A stretch of DNA of 58,947 bases from Deltaproteobacteria bacterium Ga0077550 (GTDB lineage Bacteria; Myxococcota_A; Polyangia; Nannocystales; Nannocystaceae). Location of the stretch: positions 1 to 58,947 of the forward strand of contig LNFB01000254.1 in NCBI GenBank assembly GCA_001464385.1, read 5' to 3'. Positions 19,301-26,359 of this stretch are shown one piece after another (within the stretch, counting starts at the first letter, position 1; the number at the start of each line of letters is the position of its first letter). Position numbers and translations under genes: made by a program. A model generated the notes under the pieces. That model saw only the letters and a list, made by a program, of their open reading frames with translations. It ran no database searches and was not told the DNA's origin.

Positions 19301-19584
19301 TGGGCGCGATCTCGGAGAGCGGCGGTGGGTATCCCGGCGGCACGCCGCGGGCGTACGACGGCTGGTGGTGGGGCGGGTGGTACACGTTCAGCCACACGGA
19401 TCTGCGGGATGATCGGATGCTGCTGTTCGCGGACCAGCTGCCGGCGGGCGTGTACACGTATAGCTATACGGCGCGGGCGACCACGATCGGGGAGTTCCTG
19501 CTGCCGCCGGTGAAGGCGGAGGAGATGTACGAGCCCGAGCGGTTCGGCCACGGATCGTCGGCCCGGGTCACGGTGGTGGAGTGA
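13378..19584 (+). CDS. Bacterial alpha-2-macroglobulin lipoprotein (YfhM-like)
   Basis: 2068 residues. The start gives a signal with a plausible lipobox ending at Cys34 ('GAIGTTGC'). Repeated beta-sandwich macroglobulin domains fill the N-terminal half (for example 'VRVTFNQPMVPL', 'APYKPGDTIHLVGVLR', 'LVADKRTYAPGDTAKVLL'). A Gly/His/Trp-rich insert lies at about 826-850. 'VAVMVVDEGVLSLMAYETPDP' leads to a Pro/Met/Thr/Ala-rich flexible stretch at about 1244-1323, the likely bait region. The thioester motif CAEQ is intact (Cys1559, Gln1562 in 'YECAEQTASRI'), then comes the alpha-helical thioester domain and a receptor-like C-terminus. Such proteins trap proteases in the periplasm. The usual partner gene, pbpC, is not adjacent; an SppA-type protease is. 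Confidence 0.93.
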   Translation: MPMPDHPTNRRAHHCRVLVAVVGMVGGAIGTTGCADKPEPVAEVAAEVAAPAVELDLWSGVPPLEPHPGDLASVIEPRPGPEKPTTVGERIELAFPPEVPPETSRPEVTTGPLTVERFGPTGPLDLVDAVRVTFNQPMVPLASVESLATKTVPLVIEPAVAGKARWLGTRTVAFYPEGRLPFSTTYTMRVPADSVSMSGNKLEKEVRWTISTPTLALVSADPWNGATGRLLDQNITLTFNQPVQRTALAAALDLTAGGKDVPFTIVDPPFVETMEPWQRDRIVVLDPKDKLTPDTSYAISLPAGVYGEGPERSAAISTGFSTYPPLTLSLADCGTPCYAGGGITLVSSTPVADPKLEDKVHISPAVPNLRIEDWGGIHLAGDFTGDTTYTVTVDAGVLDAHGQSLAKPFRAVAKLGPFYPELGYKTPAPSPAVIELGAPRELTLRIAGLDRVEVEGASFPPSRLGAYLDVYAYDSSWGWPRDIGKFTWSKRFDVKPSRRKRQDLLLGLDELLGTNRMAWLTVRSNEIQERDWKWRAGLSQFVVVTDLGVAAAVDRDSGTIMVTRLSTGEPVAGVAVSIGEAMSTPVWTGTTDAEGLASATFSPLTYGHKVVVKAELGDDAAFLRLDQGDLRGQWRYWNAPEDQALGFFFTDRAPYKPGDTIHLVGVLRQQTRGPKGGTAWWRQNATATYKVVDPRGVDVASGEAKIGPFGTVAVDIPTKPDGGTGSYQFQMEVPSLFGPNQTFHHAVSVETYRTPEFTVAVARPDSKPLVFGDTLVAEIRGEYLHGAPLVGGEVAYALTRTETDFRPPGSENDAFVFGAGSSAWGGYREYGRGRHGGGHGGWGWSPPSTTLRNATGTLDATGKLVVTHTVVAKEPPPPGTPAAAVVVPTGPEPLPRAATYAIAATVTDQNRQAIGGTGSFVVHPAKIYVGIRTERSVLREGERTNLEAVAVDLEGARTTGNAITVDFVRQETTRTAVEKDGRWSFEYKTTEARIGGCALVSDAAPQPCEVSPDKAGTYVARATAKDAAGHETRSELSLYVHGKDAIVWDAGAERRVDLVADKRTYAPGDTAKVLLRSPFTDARGIVVVEREGIATEIPVVVTGGAHAVEIPITEDMVGGVTLSAMLTRGRTEIPGAPKGQDLGMPAAAAGQVDLDVVTDSKTIVVALEPHAKEIAPKGSLSLSIKTTRKDGGAALPAAVAVMVVDEGVLSLMAYETPDPVAFFHGKRQGEVWLHALQANVLPRDDVATPVVPTTPTTTTPSMMPMGGAGIRRDMPSDPTSGMPMPKPSAAAPGAAPPPMMEKARDSAPAREEERKADSSSRAGGEAGFDVTAAMAQGVSLRTVFATTAFFDAEIVTDANGEARIDIPMPENLTTFRIMAVAVDPAVADRFGSGESSVRVRKPIMIRPSLPRFANYGDTFEGAVMVDNQSDAAQKVLVGTRGLNVTLGGETERFVDIPGGESREVRFDMAVQEVGTMRLQFAAMSSAGRDATEVTLPVHYPATAKAFADYGMTDASVQRTIEPPADALPAFGGLELSFSSTALSGLEDAVSYLVDYPYECAEQTASRILPIFALGDVLDAFPIATVRDRLARDALGRAGIARLLTYQLYDGGFGYWDTRESWPYLTNWVTFALLEGKRRGYEVRADALDRSLSYLENFVQYGYRSRWGDYYDWTSRAFALWLLSGEKRGATLFDSVWSHRAEMPLYARALLMSAAHRYGKTVERDAVREELRDVVVESARTIHFAEGKGEAAAEGLRVLMHSSAQTDAIVLMALLEIDPADTMLPKIIAGIMDDRDPKRGGRWLSTHANAWALVAASRYFEVVEKDEPDYTAQVWIDELFAGEHAFRGRSMATVDQTIPMQTLQGAPTRELTLAKAGLGKLYYRIGLRYAPKDLKLAATDQGFTVYRTYEALPGPDGKVDPDAVKQTDDGDWLVKAGTNVKVTISLVVSDRANYVVVDDPLPAGFEGQNPKFVTSVGAISESGGGYPGGTPRAYDGWWWGGWYTFSHTDLRDDRMLLFADQLPAGVYTYSYTARATTIGEFLLPPVKAEEMYEPERFGHGSSARVTVVE

Positions 19585-19736
19585 CCACGCCCTAACCCCG
19601 GATCGCGGCGAGGAACGCCGCCGCCGGCAACGTGTCCCGCCGCCGCGCCCCGTCCCACGGCACCGCGGTCAGCACCTCCCGCGCCGGCCGCTCGGCGTCG
19701 CGGGGCGACACGCCGCGGAGGATCGGCCGCGCCGGA

Positions 19737-20822
19737 TCAACCGCCGGATTCGTCGGCACGGCCGGCCTCCAGGGTTGCGACGACGTCGTCGAAGGATCGA
19801 CCCTCGGCGGCGAGGCGGATCGCGAGCTCGCGGCGGCTCTCGCCGACGACGATCATCTCGCACGGTCTTCCGGTGGTGCAGGCGCAGCTCAGCTCCTCGA
19901 CGTGGAGGCGGCGCTGCGCGAGGTGGTTGAGGACGCCCTCGAGCATCCCGGCCAGGAGGTGGCAGCGGCGGCCGTGGCGGCCCGGTCGGGCGACGAGCGC
20001 GCTCGACTCGACCTCGAGGCGCAGCACGCCGCGGGCCGACTCGGCGAGGTCGAACGTCACGACGCCCCAGCCCTGATCGCGCAGCAGATCCGACACCAAC
20101 TCGACGACCTCGCGCATCGGGCGATCGCCCAGCGGGATCTCGTCGTCGCCGGCGGTCTCGAGCTCGATGACGAGTCGACGACCCGCGGCGAGGCCCCAGT
20201 CGTGGGCGATCGTCCGCCACTGCGCCGCGGACTGCTTGTCGAACGCGTTCGCGAGCAGCTCGAACAGCACCACGGGCGTCGACAACACGCGCTCGGCGTA
20301 GCGGTTGCGCAGGATGCCGCGTGCGGCCTCGTCGGCGACCAGATCGCTCTGGCGCGGCGCCGGCTCGCGGGCCTCGGGCCCGGTGCGCTCGGGGAGGAAC
20401 TGCCGCCGGTTGATGAGCAGGTAGAGCCGCGGGGCCCCGGGCGCGCGGACGATCTCGACGTCGACGTTCTGCGCGCCGAAGCGGAAGTCGAACACGTAGG
20501 AGAAGCGCACGCTCGTGCCGCCCGTGGTGCCCTCGGCCAGCGCCCGGAAGCGGCCGTGGAAGTCCTCCGTGTTCGCACACGGCGCGACGTCGGTGAAGAA
20601 GTTCCGCCCGACCACCGTGCTCGGATCGAGGCGCGCGAGGCGACCTTCGGCGAGGTTGTAGCGCAGGATGAGGCCGTCGCGCGCCAGGCAGACCACGCCG
20701 AACGGAAGCTCGTCGAGGGCCGCGTCGTCGAGGTCGTCGACGGTGGTCGGATCGAACGCCGCGAACGACCGCGGCGGTCGGGTTCGGGCGGTCACGGAGG
20801 GCGGTGGGGGGATCGGGCTCAT
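19737..20822 (-). CDS. PYP-like PAS domain fused to a V4R domain (candidate light or ligand sensor)
   Basis: 361 residues. Residues 37-150 align without gaps at key places to photoactive yellow protein: 'ILRYNLAEG' gives Tyr55 and Glu59 (PYP Tyr42, Glu46), and 'NFFTDVAPCANTEDF' gives Cys82 (PYP Cys69, which carries the p-coumaric acid chromophore). PYP Thr50 and Arg52 are Ala63 and Leu65 here. Residues about 165-340 look like a V4R domain ('FELLANAFD', 'WGLAAGRRL', then 'CACTTGRPCEM'), a small-molecule or dimerisation module. There is no transmembrane segment or DNA-binding domain. The ATG overlaps the stop of the kinase gene (ATGA), so the two are co-translated and probably one signalling unit. 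Chromophore-making genes are not in the window. Confidence 0.8.
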   Translation of the reverse strand: MSPIPPPPSVTARTRPPRSFAAFDPTTVDDLDDAALDELPFGVVCLARDGLILRYNLAEGRLARLDPSTVVGRNFFTDVAPCANTEDFHGRFRALAEGTTGGTSVRFSYVFDFRFGAQNVDVEIVRAPGAPRLYLLINRRQFLPERTGPEAREPAPRQSDLVADEAARGILRNRYAERVLSTPVVLFELLANAFDKQSAAQWRTIAHDWGLAAGRRLVIELETAGDDEIPLGDRPMREVVELVSDLLRDQGWGVVTFDLAESARGVLRLEVESSALVARPGRHGRRCHLLAGMLEGVLNHLAQRRLHVEELSCACTTGRPCEMIVVGESRRELAIRLAAEGRSFDDVVATLEAGRADESGG

Positions 20823-21748
20823 GGATCGAACATCGGGTTGTTGGGGCCGCGCGATCGCAGCCACGCGGCCAGGGTGACGCGCAGCTCGTGGAGGTCGACG
20901 TAGCGCTCGCCCGGCGCCTTGCGGGTGCCGCGGGCGAGGATCGCGAACAGCCGCGGATCCATCTCGACGTCGCGCGGGTAGGGCAGGGCGGCGGTGCGGA
21001 TCGCGTCGAACAGCGCGGGCAGGGACTCGCGCGCGAACGGAGGCCGACCGGTGACGAGGCTGTAGATCGACACGCACGCCGACCACTGATCGGACGCCGG
21101 CCCCACCACGCCGTCGACGATGTGCTCGGGCGCCATGAAGTCGGGCGTGCCCGCGAGCGTGCCGGTCTGGGCGACCCCGGGCTCGAAGATGTGCGACAGC
21201 CCGAAGTCGAGGAGCACCGCCCGCTCGACGCCGGTGTCGTCGACGCCGAGCAGCATGTTCTCGGGCTTGATGTCGCCGTGGACGATGCCGTGGCGGTGCA
21301 CCGCCTCGAGGCCCGACAGGATCCCGAGCATGAGCCGCACGGCGCGGTCCTGATCGAGCGGTCCGTCGGCGGCGACGCGTCGCGCGAGATCGTCCCCCTC
21401 GAGCAGCTCCATCACGAGGTAGGGGGCGCCGCGATCGTCGACGACGACGTCGTGCACCTGCACGATCGCGGGGTGGCGGACGCGGGCGATGGCCCGGGCC
21501 TCGCGGATCAGGCGATCGTTCGACTCGGGATGATCGCTGCGCATGCGCTTGATCGCGACCAACCGATCGAGGCCGAGGTGGCGCGCCCGCCACACCTCGC
21601 CCATGCCGCCGACGCCGAGCCGGTCGAGCAATCGATAGCCCCGCTCGAGCAGGCGATCGGCGTCGACCCACGCGACCTCGGCCGCCGGGGCCCGTCGTTC
21701 GGGGCTCGCGCCGAGTCCCCGCAGCGTGTCGCGTCGTTCACTGCCCAT
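20819..21748 (-). CDS. Small soluble Hanks-type Ser/Thr protein kinase (non-RD)
   Basis: 309 residues from ATG at 21748; a GTG at 21772 in the same frame is an alternative start. The chain is little more than a kinase domain: glycine loop 'GVGGMG' (45-50), Lys67 in 'VAIKRM', catalytic loop 'VHGDIKPEN' (His157, Asp159) and 'DFG' (181-183). The residue before the catalytic Asp is Gly, not Arg, so it is a non-RD kinase and may not need activation-loop phosphorylation. There is no membrane segment or sensor domain of its own; the next gene, overlapping by 4 bases, supplies a PYP-like PAS/V4R protein. The pair looks like a split sensor kinase. Confidence 0.92.
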   Translation of the reverse strand: MGSERRDTLRGLGASPERRAPAAEVAWVDADRLLERGYRLLDRLGVGGMGEVWRARHLGLDRLVAIKRMRSDHPESNDRLIREARAIARVRHPAIVQVHDVVVDDRGAPYLVMELLEGDDLARRVAADGPLDQDRAVRLMLGILSGLEAVHRHGIVHGDIKPENMLLGVDDTGVERAVLLDFGLSHIFEPGVAQTGTLAGTPDFMAPEHIVDGVVGPASDQWSACVSIYSLVTGRPPFARESLPALFDAIRTAALPYPRDVEMDPRLFAILARGTRKAPGERYVDLHELRVTLAAWLRSRGPNNPMFDP

Positions 21749-21921
21749 GGTCGGAGCGCGGGTGCCGTGCACGCCCAGGCGCGATCGGGCGACCGCACCT
21801 CGGCACGGTCCCTCCTAGCAGACGGTCGCCACGCGGCAACTCGCGGCCATCCCCGGATTTGGGGCGTCGAATCGCGGTACATTCGCGCGCGGGCCGGCGG
21901 CGATCCGCGGACCAACGCGGC

Positions 21922-23457
21922 ATGTCGACGAGGCGTGGGGTACTGACGGCGCTGTCGATCGGCGCGCTCGCGGGCGGGGGCCTGGCCCTGGTCCGCGTGA
22001 ACTCGCCCGAGTCGGCGCAGGCCGGGCTCGCGATCGATCGAAGCGAGATCGTCGGTCCTGCGCCGCGGCCCGACCGCGCGTCCCAGTCCTCGGCCGATCC
22101 CGAGGCCCTGCGCGCGCGGCTCGGGGACGCACGCTGGATCGCGGTGGGCGGTGGCGCGTGGCCCGAGGCGACGCAGGTGCAGATCGAGCAGGACATCGGG
22201 CTCGCGGCCCAGGTCTTCGGCGACGGCGGCGTGGTCCTGTTCGGCGCGGGCCCGGACGCGCCGGTGGTGCAGGTGCAGCACGATCTGCCGCGCGATCCCC
22301 TGGGCACCGCGCTCGCCGAGCTGTTCGCGCCGCGGGGCGGCCGCGATGCGTCGTATCGCGCGCCCTCGATCCCGGTCGACGCCGAGGCGACGGCGTCGGG
22401 CGTGCTCGCGGCGCTCGGCACCGCGACCGCGGCATCCGGCGCCCCGCTGCTGGTGTTCCTGGCCGGACACGGCGACATCGGCGAGACGCCGCGCGACAAC
22501 TCCGTGTCGCTGTGGGCCGCGTCGAACATCGGCGTCGGCGAGCTCGCGCAGACCCTCGATCATGCGCGACGTCCGGTGCGACTGGTCGTGACGACGTGCT
22601 TCTCCGGCGGCTTCGCCGAGCTCGCGTTCGCCAGCGCGGACGAGGCCGCGGGCGCCGCGGGCGATCGCTGCGGGCTGTTCGCGTCGACCTGGGATCTCGA
22701 GGCGTCGGGCTGCGATCCCAACCCCGATCGCAGCGCGCAGCAGGGCTACGCGATCCACTTCCTCAACGCGCTTCGCCTGCGCGATCGCAAGGGTGAACCG
22801 CTCGCGTTGGCCGAGCTCGACCTCGACGGCGACGGCCGCGTCGGCCTGCTCGACGCGCACACGCGGGTGCGCATCGCCTCCGACGGCGCCGATGTGCCGA
22901 CCACGACCTCCGAGCGGTGGCTCCGCGCCCACGCGCCAGCGGCGGGCCCCGAGGTCGCACTCGAGCTCCCCGAGGAGGACGCGGTCGTCGCGGCACTCGG
23001 TCCGCGCCTCGGAATCGCGGGCGACGCGGCGGGCGCTCGGCTCGCGTCGATCGAGGCCGAGATCGCGGCCGCCGACGCGGAGATCGAGCGCACCGGCGGT
23101 CTCGAGGACGCCGCGTTCCGCCTCGCGGCGGCCGAGCTGCTCGCGCGGTGGCCGGTGCTCGACGACCCGTGGCACCCGGAATTCGCGACGACGTTCCGGG
23201 GTCAGCGCCCGCAGATCGAGGAGTTCCTGCGGGCGTCGGCGCGCTACGCCGAGTACCTCGAGGCGCGCGAGGCCGCCGCGATCGCCCACGGTCGCCGCGC
23301 CGATCTCACCGCGGCCGCGGCCCCGGTCGAGCGGCTCGCGCGCGCGATCGAGAACCAGCAGCACGCGCGACGCCTCGCGGCGCAGGGCGGCGCGGCGTTC
23401 GAGACGTGGCAGCGCCTGCGCGCGTGCGAGCGCTGGTCGCCGACGCGCGCACCCTGA
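21922..23457 (+). CDS. Exported caspase-like (clan CD, C13/C14-type) peptidase
   Basis: 511 residues. 'MSTRRGVLTALSIGALAGGGLALV' is an export signal or membrane anchor with no clear lipobox. The catalytic pair of caspase-like enzymes is visible: His183 in 'LLVFLAGHGD' and Cys226 in 'LVVTTCFSGGFAEL', each at the end of a hydrophobic strand. The C-terminal 170 residues are helical and Ala/Glu/Arg-rich, perhaps a stalk or regulatory domain. Clan CD enzymes cut after a fixed P1 residue; specificity here is unknown. It is divergent from the kinase/PYP pair over 173 bases and convergent with the ECF fusion gene, two bases apart; the two stops make the palindrome TGACGTCA. Confidence 0.82.
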   Translation: MSTRRGVLTALSIGALAGGGLALVRVNSPESAQAGLAIDRSEIVGPAPRPDRASQSSADPEALRARLGDARWIAVGGGAWPEATQVQIEQDIGLAAQVFGDGGVVLFGAGPDAPVVQVQHDLPRDPLGTALAELFAPRGGRDASYRAPSIPVDAEATASGVLAALGTATAASGAPLLVFLAGHGDIGETPRDNSVSLWAASNIGVGELAQTLDHARRPVRLVVTTCFSGGFAELAFASADEAAGAAGDRCGLFASTWDLEASGCDPNPDRSAQQGYAIHFLNALRLRDRKGEPLALAELDLDGDGRVGLLDAHTRVRIASDGADVPTTTSERWLRAHAPAAGPEVALELPEEDAVVAALGPRLGIAGDAAGARLASIEAEIAAADAEIERTGGLEDAAFRLAAAELLARWPVLDDPWHPEFATTFRGQRPQIEEFLRASARYAEYLEAREAAAIAHGRRADLTAAAAPVERLARAIENQQHARRLAAQGGAAFETWQRLRACERWSPTRAP

Positions 23458-23459
23458 CG

Positions 23460-26120
23460 TCAGCGGCAGGTGACCACTGCGCTCGAGCCCCCGCGCGCCT
23501 CCGCTTGCGTGCGGCCCTTGCCCTCGCAACCCGGGCGGTCGGGGTTCGACCCCTCGCCCACGAGCGCGGACACCTCGATCTCGTAGTCGCCCGGCAGCAG
23601 GGCCGCGCGCGTGAACTTGCCGTCGCCGTCCGCCTGCACCTTGGCGACGGTGCGAAAGACGAGCTCGTCGCTCGGGTCGCGCGCGGGCGTGGCGATCACC
23701 ACCTTGGCGTCGGGAATCGGCGAGCCTTCGGCATCGACGACGACGCCCGAGATCACGCCGTCGAACCGCGGCACCGACAGCACGACCCTCGCGGTGTCGC
23801 CTCCGACCACGCTCACGAGCTGCGTGGCGCCGTCGACGGGGACGATGTGTTGCTGGGCGTCGAGCACGTACTCGCCGGGTATCAGCTCCAGAAGCGAGAA
23901 CGTGCCGTCGGGGCGGGTGAAGGTGCCCAGGCCGGCGCGTCGCTTCACGGCCACGTACAGCCCCCCGACGCCCTTGCCGTCGGGGTCCGTCACGCGGCCT
24001 TCGATGCGCCCGAGCGCAGGGAGCGAGAGCGATCCGAGGTCGACGTGTTGTCCATCGTCCACCGCGAAGCTCCCCAGCGGCAGCGATGCGCCGGTCCGCG
24101 TCGCGCCGATGATCTCGAAGTCGCCGGCGTCGGGCAGCGCCGCCACGAAGTGGCCGTCGCCGTCGGTCTGGGTCGTCACCGTGCCCTTGGGCAGCATGGG
24201 TCCGTCGAGCACGGTCCCCGCGGGGATGAGTCGAATCCCGAGGAACGCGCCGAGACCATCCTCGGCGACGATCGCCCGCCCTTCGACGGTGGCGCGGGGC
24301 TGCACGCGCAGGGTCGCTTCGACAGGCTCGACCCCAGTGATCTCGACGACCGCCACGACCGCGTGACCGCGGCAGTTCGTCGTGAGCTCGAGGCGTCCGG
24401 GCGGAACTCCCTCGAGCGTGCCGTGGGACCCCGCGAGACGAGCGCCCCAATGGTGGCCCGCAGTGCTCCCCGAGAGCCAGTCGCCCTCGCAGCCGTCGAG
24501 CACGGCTGGTGCCTCGATCTGCACGCGGACCGTCGTCGCGGGCGCGACGACGAGGACGAGCTCGGGGGCGGGCTCGCCGAAGGCCAGGGTGAGCGTGGCG
24601 TCGGCGCGAGCGAACCCCGTGGGTCCCTCGGCGGTGGGTCGATAGCGACCGGGCGCGAGGCGACGCAGCGCGAAGCGACCCTCGCCGTCGGTCGTGGTGA
24701 AGGTGAACTGCTCGCTGGCGTTGTCGCGCTCCGGGTTCGCGCGCACCCGGATGTCGGGCACGGGCGCGCCCGCGCCATCGATCACGCGGCCCGCGAGCAC
24801 GACCTCGGGCATGACGCGCAGCTCGATGCCATCCTGGGGCGCCGAGGCGCCGGCTCTGCCCTCGGCGTAGCCTTCGGCGCTGGCCGTGAGCCCCACCGGG
24901 CCGGGCGGTACCCACAGCTCGAAGCGACCCTCGTCGTCGGCGATCGTCCGGGACGAACCGTCGAGGCGGTCGAACTCCATCCGGCGCACGACCGCGCCGG
25001 GGACGACGCCGCCGGTCTCGTCGACGACCGTGCCCGCCACCCGCACGCCGCCGCGCCGCAGCACGATGTCGATGCCGGTGTGGCGCGTGGCGGCAGCGAT
25101 CGGCAAGAGTCCCGTGCCGTGGGCGCCGCCGTGATCCGCCGGCAGGTAGCCCGGGGCGCTCGCGTCGATGCGGTGCGTGCCGGCACGCACGCCATCCAGG
25201 TGATAGCCACCCTGCGCGTCGGTGTGCGCGCAGCCGGGCTCGATGTCCTCGACGCGGGCGCGCGCGCTGATGTCGATCGTGTGGCAGACGAGCGCGTGCG
25301 CGATGGGGCGGCCGTCGCGGTCCATCACGCGACCCGCGATCGTGGCGGCCTGGGGATCGACGGGGAGCGAGGCCGCCGTTCGCGTGCGCTCCGGGGCATC
25401 GCGGCGCCCGCTCGGATCGACCGAAGCACCCGAGGCACGCACGCTCCCGTCGATGTGGGTGCCGGCGTCTCCGGTGGTTGACGACGCGCGCGTGGGCGCG
25501 ACGAGCCACGCCAGCACGAGCCCCGCGACCGCGAACCACGCGAGCCACGGCCCGAGCCGCGCGCTGTGCCATGGCCACAGCCACACGATGAAGCTCGAGA
25601 GGCGCGCGCCCTCGCGCTGGCCGGCGAGGCGCTCGAGCTCGGCCCGCGCCGCACGGGCACGCCAGCGCACGGTGGTCACCGACAGGCCGAGGCGCTCCGC
25701 CACGTCGCGGGCCGGCAGGGCCTCGATCTCGAGCAGCACGAACGGCGCGAGCTTCTCGGGATCGAGGCGGTCGAGGAAATGCTCGAGCATGCGTCCGGCC
25801 TCGCTGCGCTCGGCGTGCTCGTGCGGGGTCGTGGGTGCCGGAGTCTCCGGCGCGTGGACGATGAGCCGCGAGCGCCGTGCCGCGCGGCGGCGGGCGTTCG
25901 ACGCCGTGTTGCGGCTGATCCCGAACAGCCACGGTCGCACCGCGCGGCTGCGGTCGAGCGCTGCGCCGGCGTGCCCGAGCATCGCGGCGAACACGTCCTG
26001 GACCGCGTCGTCGAGGTCGTCCTCGTGCAGTCGGAAGCGCCGCAGGCAGCTGCGCACGAACGCGTGGTGGTCGCGGTAGATGGCACCCACGCCGAGCTCG
26101 GCTTGCGATGAGGCATGCAT
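23460..26120 (-). CDS. ECF sigma factor fused through a membrane helix to carboxypeptidase-regulatory-like repeats
   Basis: 886 residues from ATG at 26120, supported by an SD-like AGGGGG just upstream. Sigma region 2 lies at about 10-80 ('DDLDDAVQDVFAAML', 'VRPWLFGISRNTASN') and sigma region 4 at about 108-167 ('LPARDVAERLGLSVTTVRWR'). A short aromatic stretch then leads to one membrane helix at about 189-208 ('PWLAWFAVAGLVLAWLVA'). The remaining ~680 residues are outside: about six CarboxypepD_reg-like beta-sandwich repeats, each opening like 'IAGRVMDRDGRPIAHA', 'VAGTVVDETGGVVPGA' or 'ISGVVVDAEGSPIPDA'. Sensor and transcription factor are thus in one chain, with no separate anti-sigma gene. 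How the sigma part is released or acts at the membrane is unknown. Confidence 0.9.
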   Translation of the reverse strand: MHASSQAELGVGAIYRDHHAFVRSCLRRFRLHEDDLDDAVQDVFAAMLGHAGAALDRSRAVRPWLFGISRNTASNARRRAARRSRLIVHAPETPAPTTPHEHAERSEAGRMLEHFLDRLDPEKLAPFVLLEIEALPARDVAERLGLSVTTVRWRARAARAELERLAGQREGARLSSFIVWLWPWHSARLGPWLAWFAVAGLVLAWLVAPTRASSTTGDAGTHIDGSVRASGASVDPSGRRDAPERTRTAASLPVDPQAATIAGRVMDRDGRPIAHALVCHTIDISARARVEDIEPGCAHTDAQGGYHLDGVRAGTHRIDASAPGYLPADHGGAHGTGLLPIAAATRHTGIDIVLRRGGVRVAGTVVDETGGVVPGAVVRRMEFDRLDGSSRTIADDEGRFELWVPPGPVGLTASAEGYAEGRAGASAPQDGIELRVMPEVVLAGRVIDGAGAPVPDIRVRANPERDNASEQFTFTTTDGEGRFALRRLAPGRYRPTAEGPTGFARADATLTLAFGEPAPELVLVVAPATTVRVQIEAPAVLDGCEGDWLSGSTAGHHWGARLAGSHGTLEGVPPGRLELTTNCRGHAVVAVVEITGVEPVEATLRVQPRATVEGRAIVAEDGLGAFLGIRLIPAGTVLDGPMLPKGTVTTQTDGDGHFVAALPDAGDFEIIGATRTGASLPLGSFAVDDGQHVDLGSLSLPALGRIEGRVTDPDGKGVGGLYVAVKRRAGLGTFTRPDGTFSLLELIPGEYVLDAQQHIVPVDGATQLVSVVGGDTARVVLSVPRFDGVISGVVVDAEGSPIPDAKVVIATPARDPSDELVFRTVAKVQADGDGKFTRAALLPGDYEIEVSALVGEGSNPDRPGCEGKGRTQAEARGGSSAVVTCR

Positions 26121-26359
26121 CGCCCCCTGATTGTCGCGAGCGGTTGCGAGTGGAGCGGCCGGCGGCGAGAAATCGCAGGCATCCGCAGGGCGGCTCTCTA
26201 CGGCCTCCGAACGCTGTTCGGCGGGGGCCTCGGGCGCCGTCACGGTCGCCCCGCGCGCTGAACGACGTCGCGTGCCATCGGGGCGCAGGATACCCCACGC
26301 CGCGGCCTGCATTCGCGGGCGCGCGGCGTTCGCTGTCGTCCGGGGTATCGTCGCGGTCG

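Noticed and set aside
13369..19551. A very long open frame antisense to the macroglobulin gene (about 2060 codons)
   Set aside because: High GC makes mirror frames open; the translation is Arg/His/Asp-rich without domains, while the plus frame has a signal peptide, MG domains and the CAEQ thioester.
19585..19736. A short minus-strand frame ending at a TAG near 19590 ('FLAAIRG' end)
   Set aside because: About 40 codons, no ribosome binding site and no family I recognise; it may be the end of nothing.
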